Shown: positions 33,836-33,961 of the stretch, in pieces
Numbering within the stretch: position 1 is the stretch's first letter
Layout: the number at the start of each line of letters is the position of its first letter
Position numbers and translations under genes: made by a program
The notes under the pieces: model-generated
What the model was told of the DNA's origin: nothing
The model's input: only the letters and a program-made list of their open reading frames with translations
The model's database searches: none
NCBI GenBank assembly: GCA_016871535.1
Contig: VHCZ01000044.1
Coordinates: 1 to 33,961, forward strand
Reading direction: 5' to 3'
DNA: 33,961 bases
Source: Verrucomicrobiota bacterium
GTDB taxonomy: Bacteria; Verrucomicrobiota; Verrucomicrobiia; Limisphaerales; SIBE01

Positions 33836-33961
33836 GATAGGGGTAGGGATGACACACGAGCGTCACCCCTCCCTCCGAACCGGACGGGCGGATTTCCCGC
33901 ATCCGGCTCTCCGGTTGATGGGGTCTCGACGAGAGAGAGCGCACCTTTCGTGCGGTCTCCA
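33836..33961 (-). mobile_element. Group II intron, 3' end (domains V and VI), cut by the window edge
   Basis: Read on the minus strand, 33909-33877 is a domain V: GAGCCGGAT, GCGG, a GAAA-containing loop, CCGC, the CCG bulge side, then TCCGGTTC. This matches the near-invariant GAGC..GAAA..GGTTC hairpin of bacterial group II introns. It is followed by domain VI (about 33876-33836), a GGGGTGAC / GTCATCCC hairpin whose 3' strand carries an A about 8 nt from the likely 3' splice site (CCCTATC at 33836-33842). The catalytic core is therefore intact here, but domains I-IV and any reverse transcriptase lie beyond the window, so activity cannot be judged. The short linker suggests a bacterial class C or related intron. 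Confidence 0.82.
33877..33909 (-). ncRNA. Group II intron domain V hairpin
   Basis: The lower stem GAGCCGGA pairs with TCCGGTTC (one G-U). The bulge and the upper stem GCGG/CCGC around GAAAT follow the standard layout. At 33 nt it is one shorter than the usual 34. Confidence 0.85.

Noticed and set aside
33669-33944. A minus-strand frame at the right edge as the intron-encoded protein
   Set aside because: It overlaps domains V and VI and the start of the propeller gene and has no reverse transcriptase motifs; the real protein, if present, would lie beyond the window.

Overview
The window looks like chromosomal DNA from a member of the Verrucomicrobiota, probably a Pedosphaera/Limisphaera-type lineage. 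The basis is family content only: paired DUF1549/DUF1553 and DUF1501 proteins, ThuA and PVC-type cytochrome fusions, FG-GAP/ASPIC (CRTAC1-like) proteins, CotH kinase with a lamin-tail domain, H-X9-type pseudopilins with the [18 protein letters not shown] signature, and high GC. Almost every product is predicted to be exported or membrane-anchored. No tRNA, rRNA or CRISPR array was seen.

Layout. 1-949 is non-coding and consists mostly of a ~291 bp tandem repeat. 950-10477 holds an FG-GAP/cytochrome protein, a short gene remnant, an SGNH-hydrolase/TPR membrane protein (all minus strand) and a divergent 1423-residue CRTAC1-like protein (plus). 10791-15836 is a 1681-residue ThuA / beta-propeller / HEAT / cytochrome c / ThuA fusion (minus). 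16397-17370 is a compact plus-strand AbiEii-type nucleotidyltransferase module with a small upstream partner. From 17528 to 33811 all genes are on the minus strand: a frameshifted CotH kinase, a pseudopilin, an alpha/beta hydrolase, a secreted protein of unknown function, an NHL propeller, a second pseudopilin, a duplicated-domain lectin-like protein, DUF1501 translationally coupled to DUF1549/DUF1553, and a frameshifted Ycf48-like propeller. At the right edge lies the 3' end (domains V and VI) of a group II intron on the minus strand.

Working together: DUF1549/DUF1553 plus DUF1501 form a clear two-gene operon. The SGNH/TPR, FG-GAP/cytochrome and CRTAC1-like genes form a neighbourhood of exported proteins of unresolved joint function. 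The NHL propeller, unknown secreted protein and hydrolase may form a third transcription unit.

The most striking property is a dense set of short palindromic elements: about a dozen families and nearly 30 copies in 34 kb. They lie between genes and also inside genes without breaking the reading frame. The CRTAC1-like gene alone carries five, the DUF1553 gene one, and the ThuA fusion probably one. One 66-bp family is open in the same reading frame in two different proteins. This resembles the in-frame palindromic elements known from Rickettsia, but with many families in one locus. Two genes (CotH, Ycf48-like) are broken by small insertions, one of them a perfect 7-bp tandem duplication.
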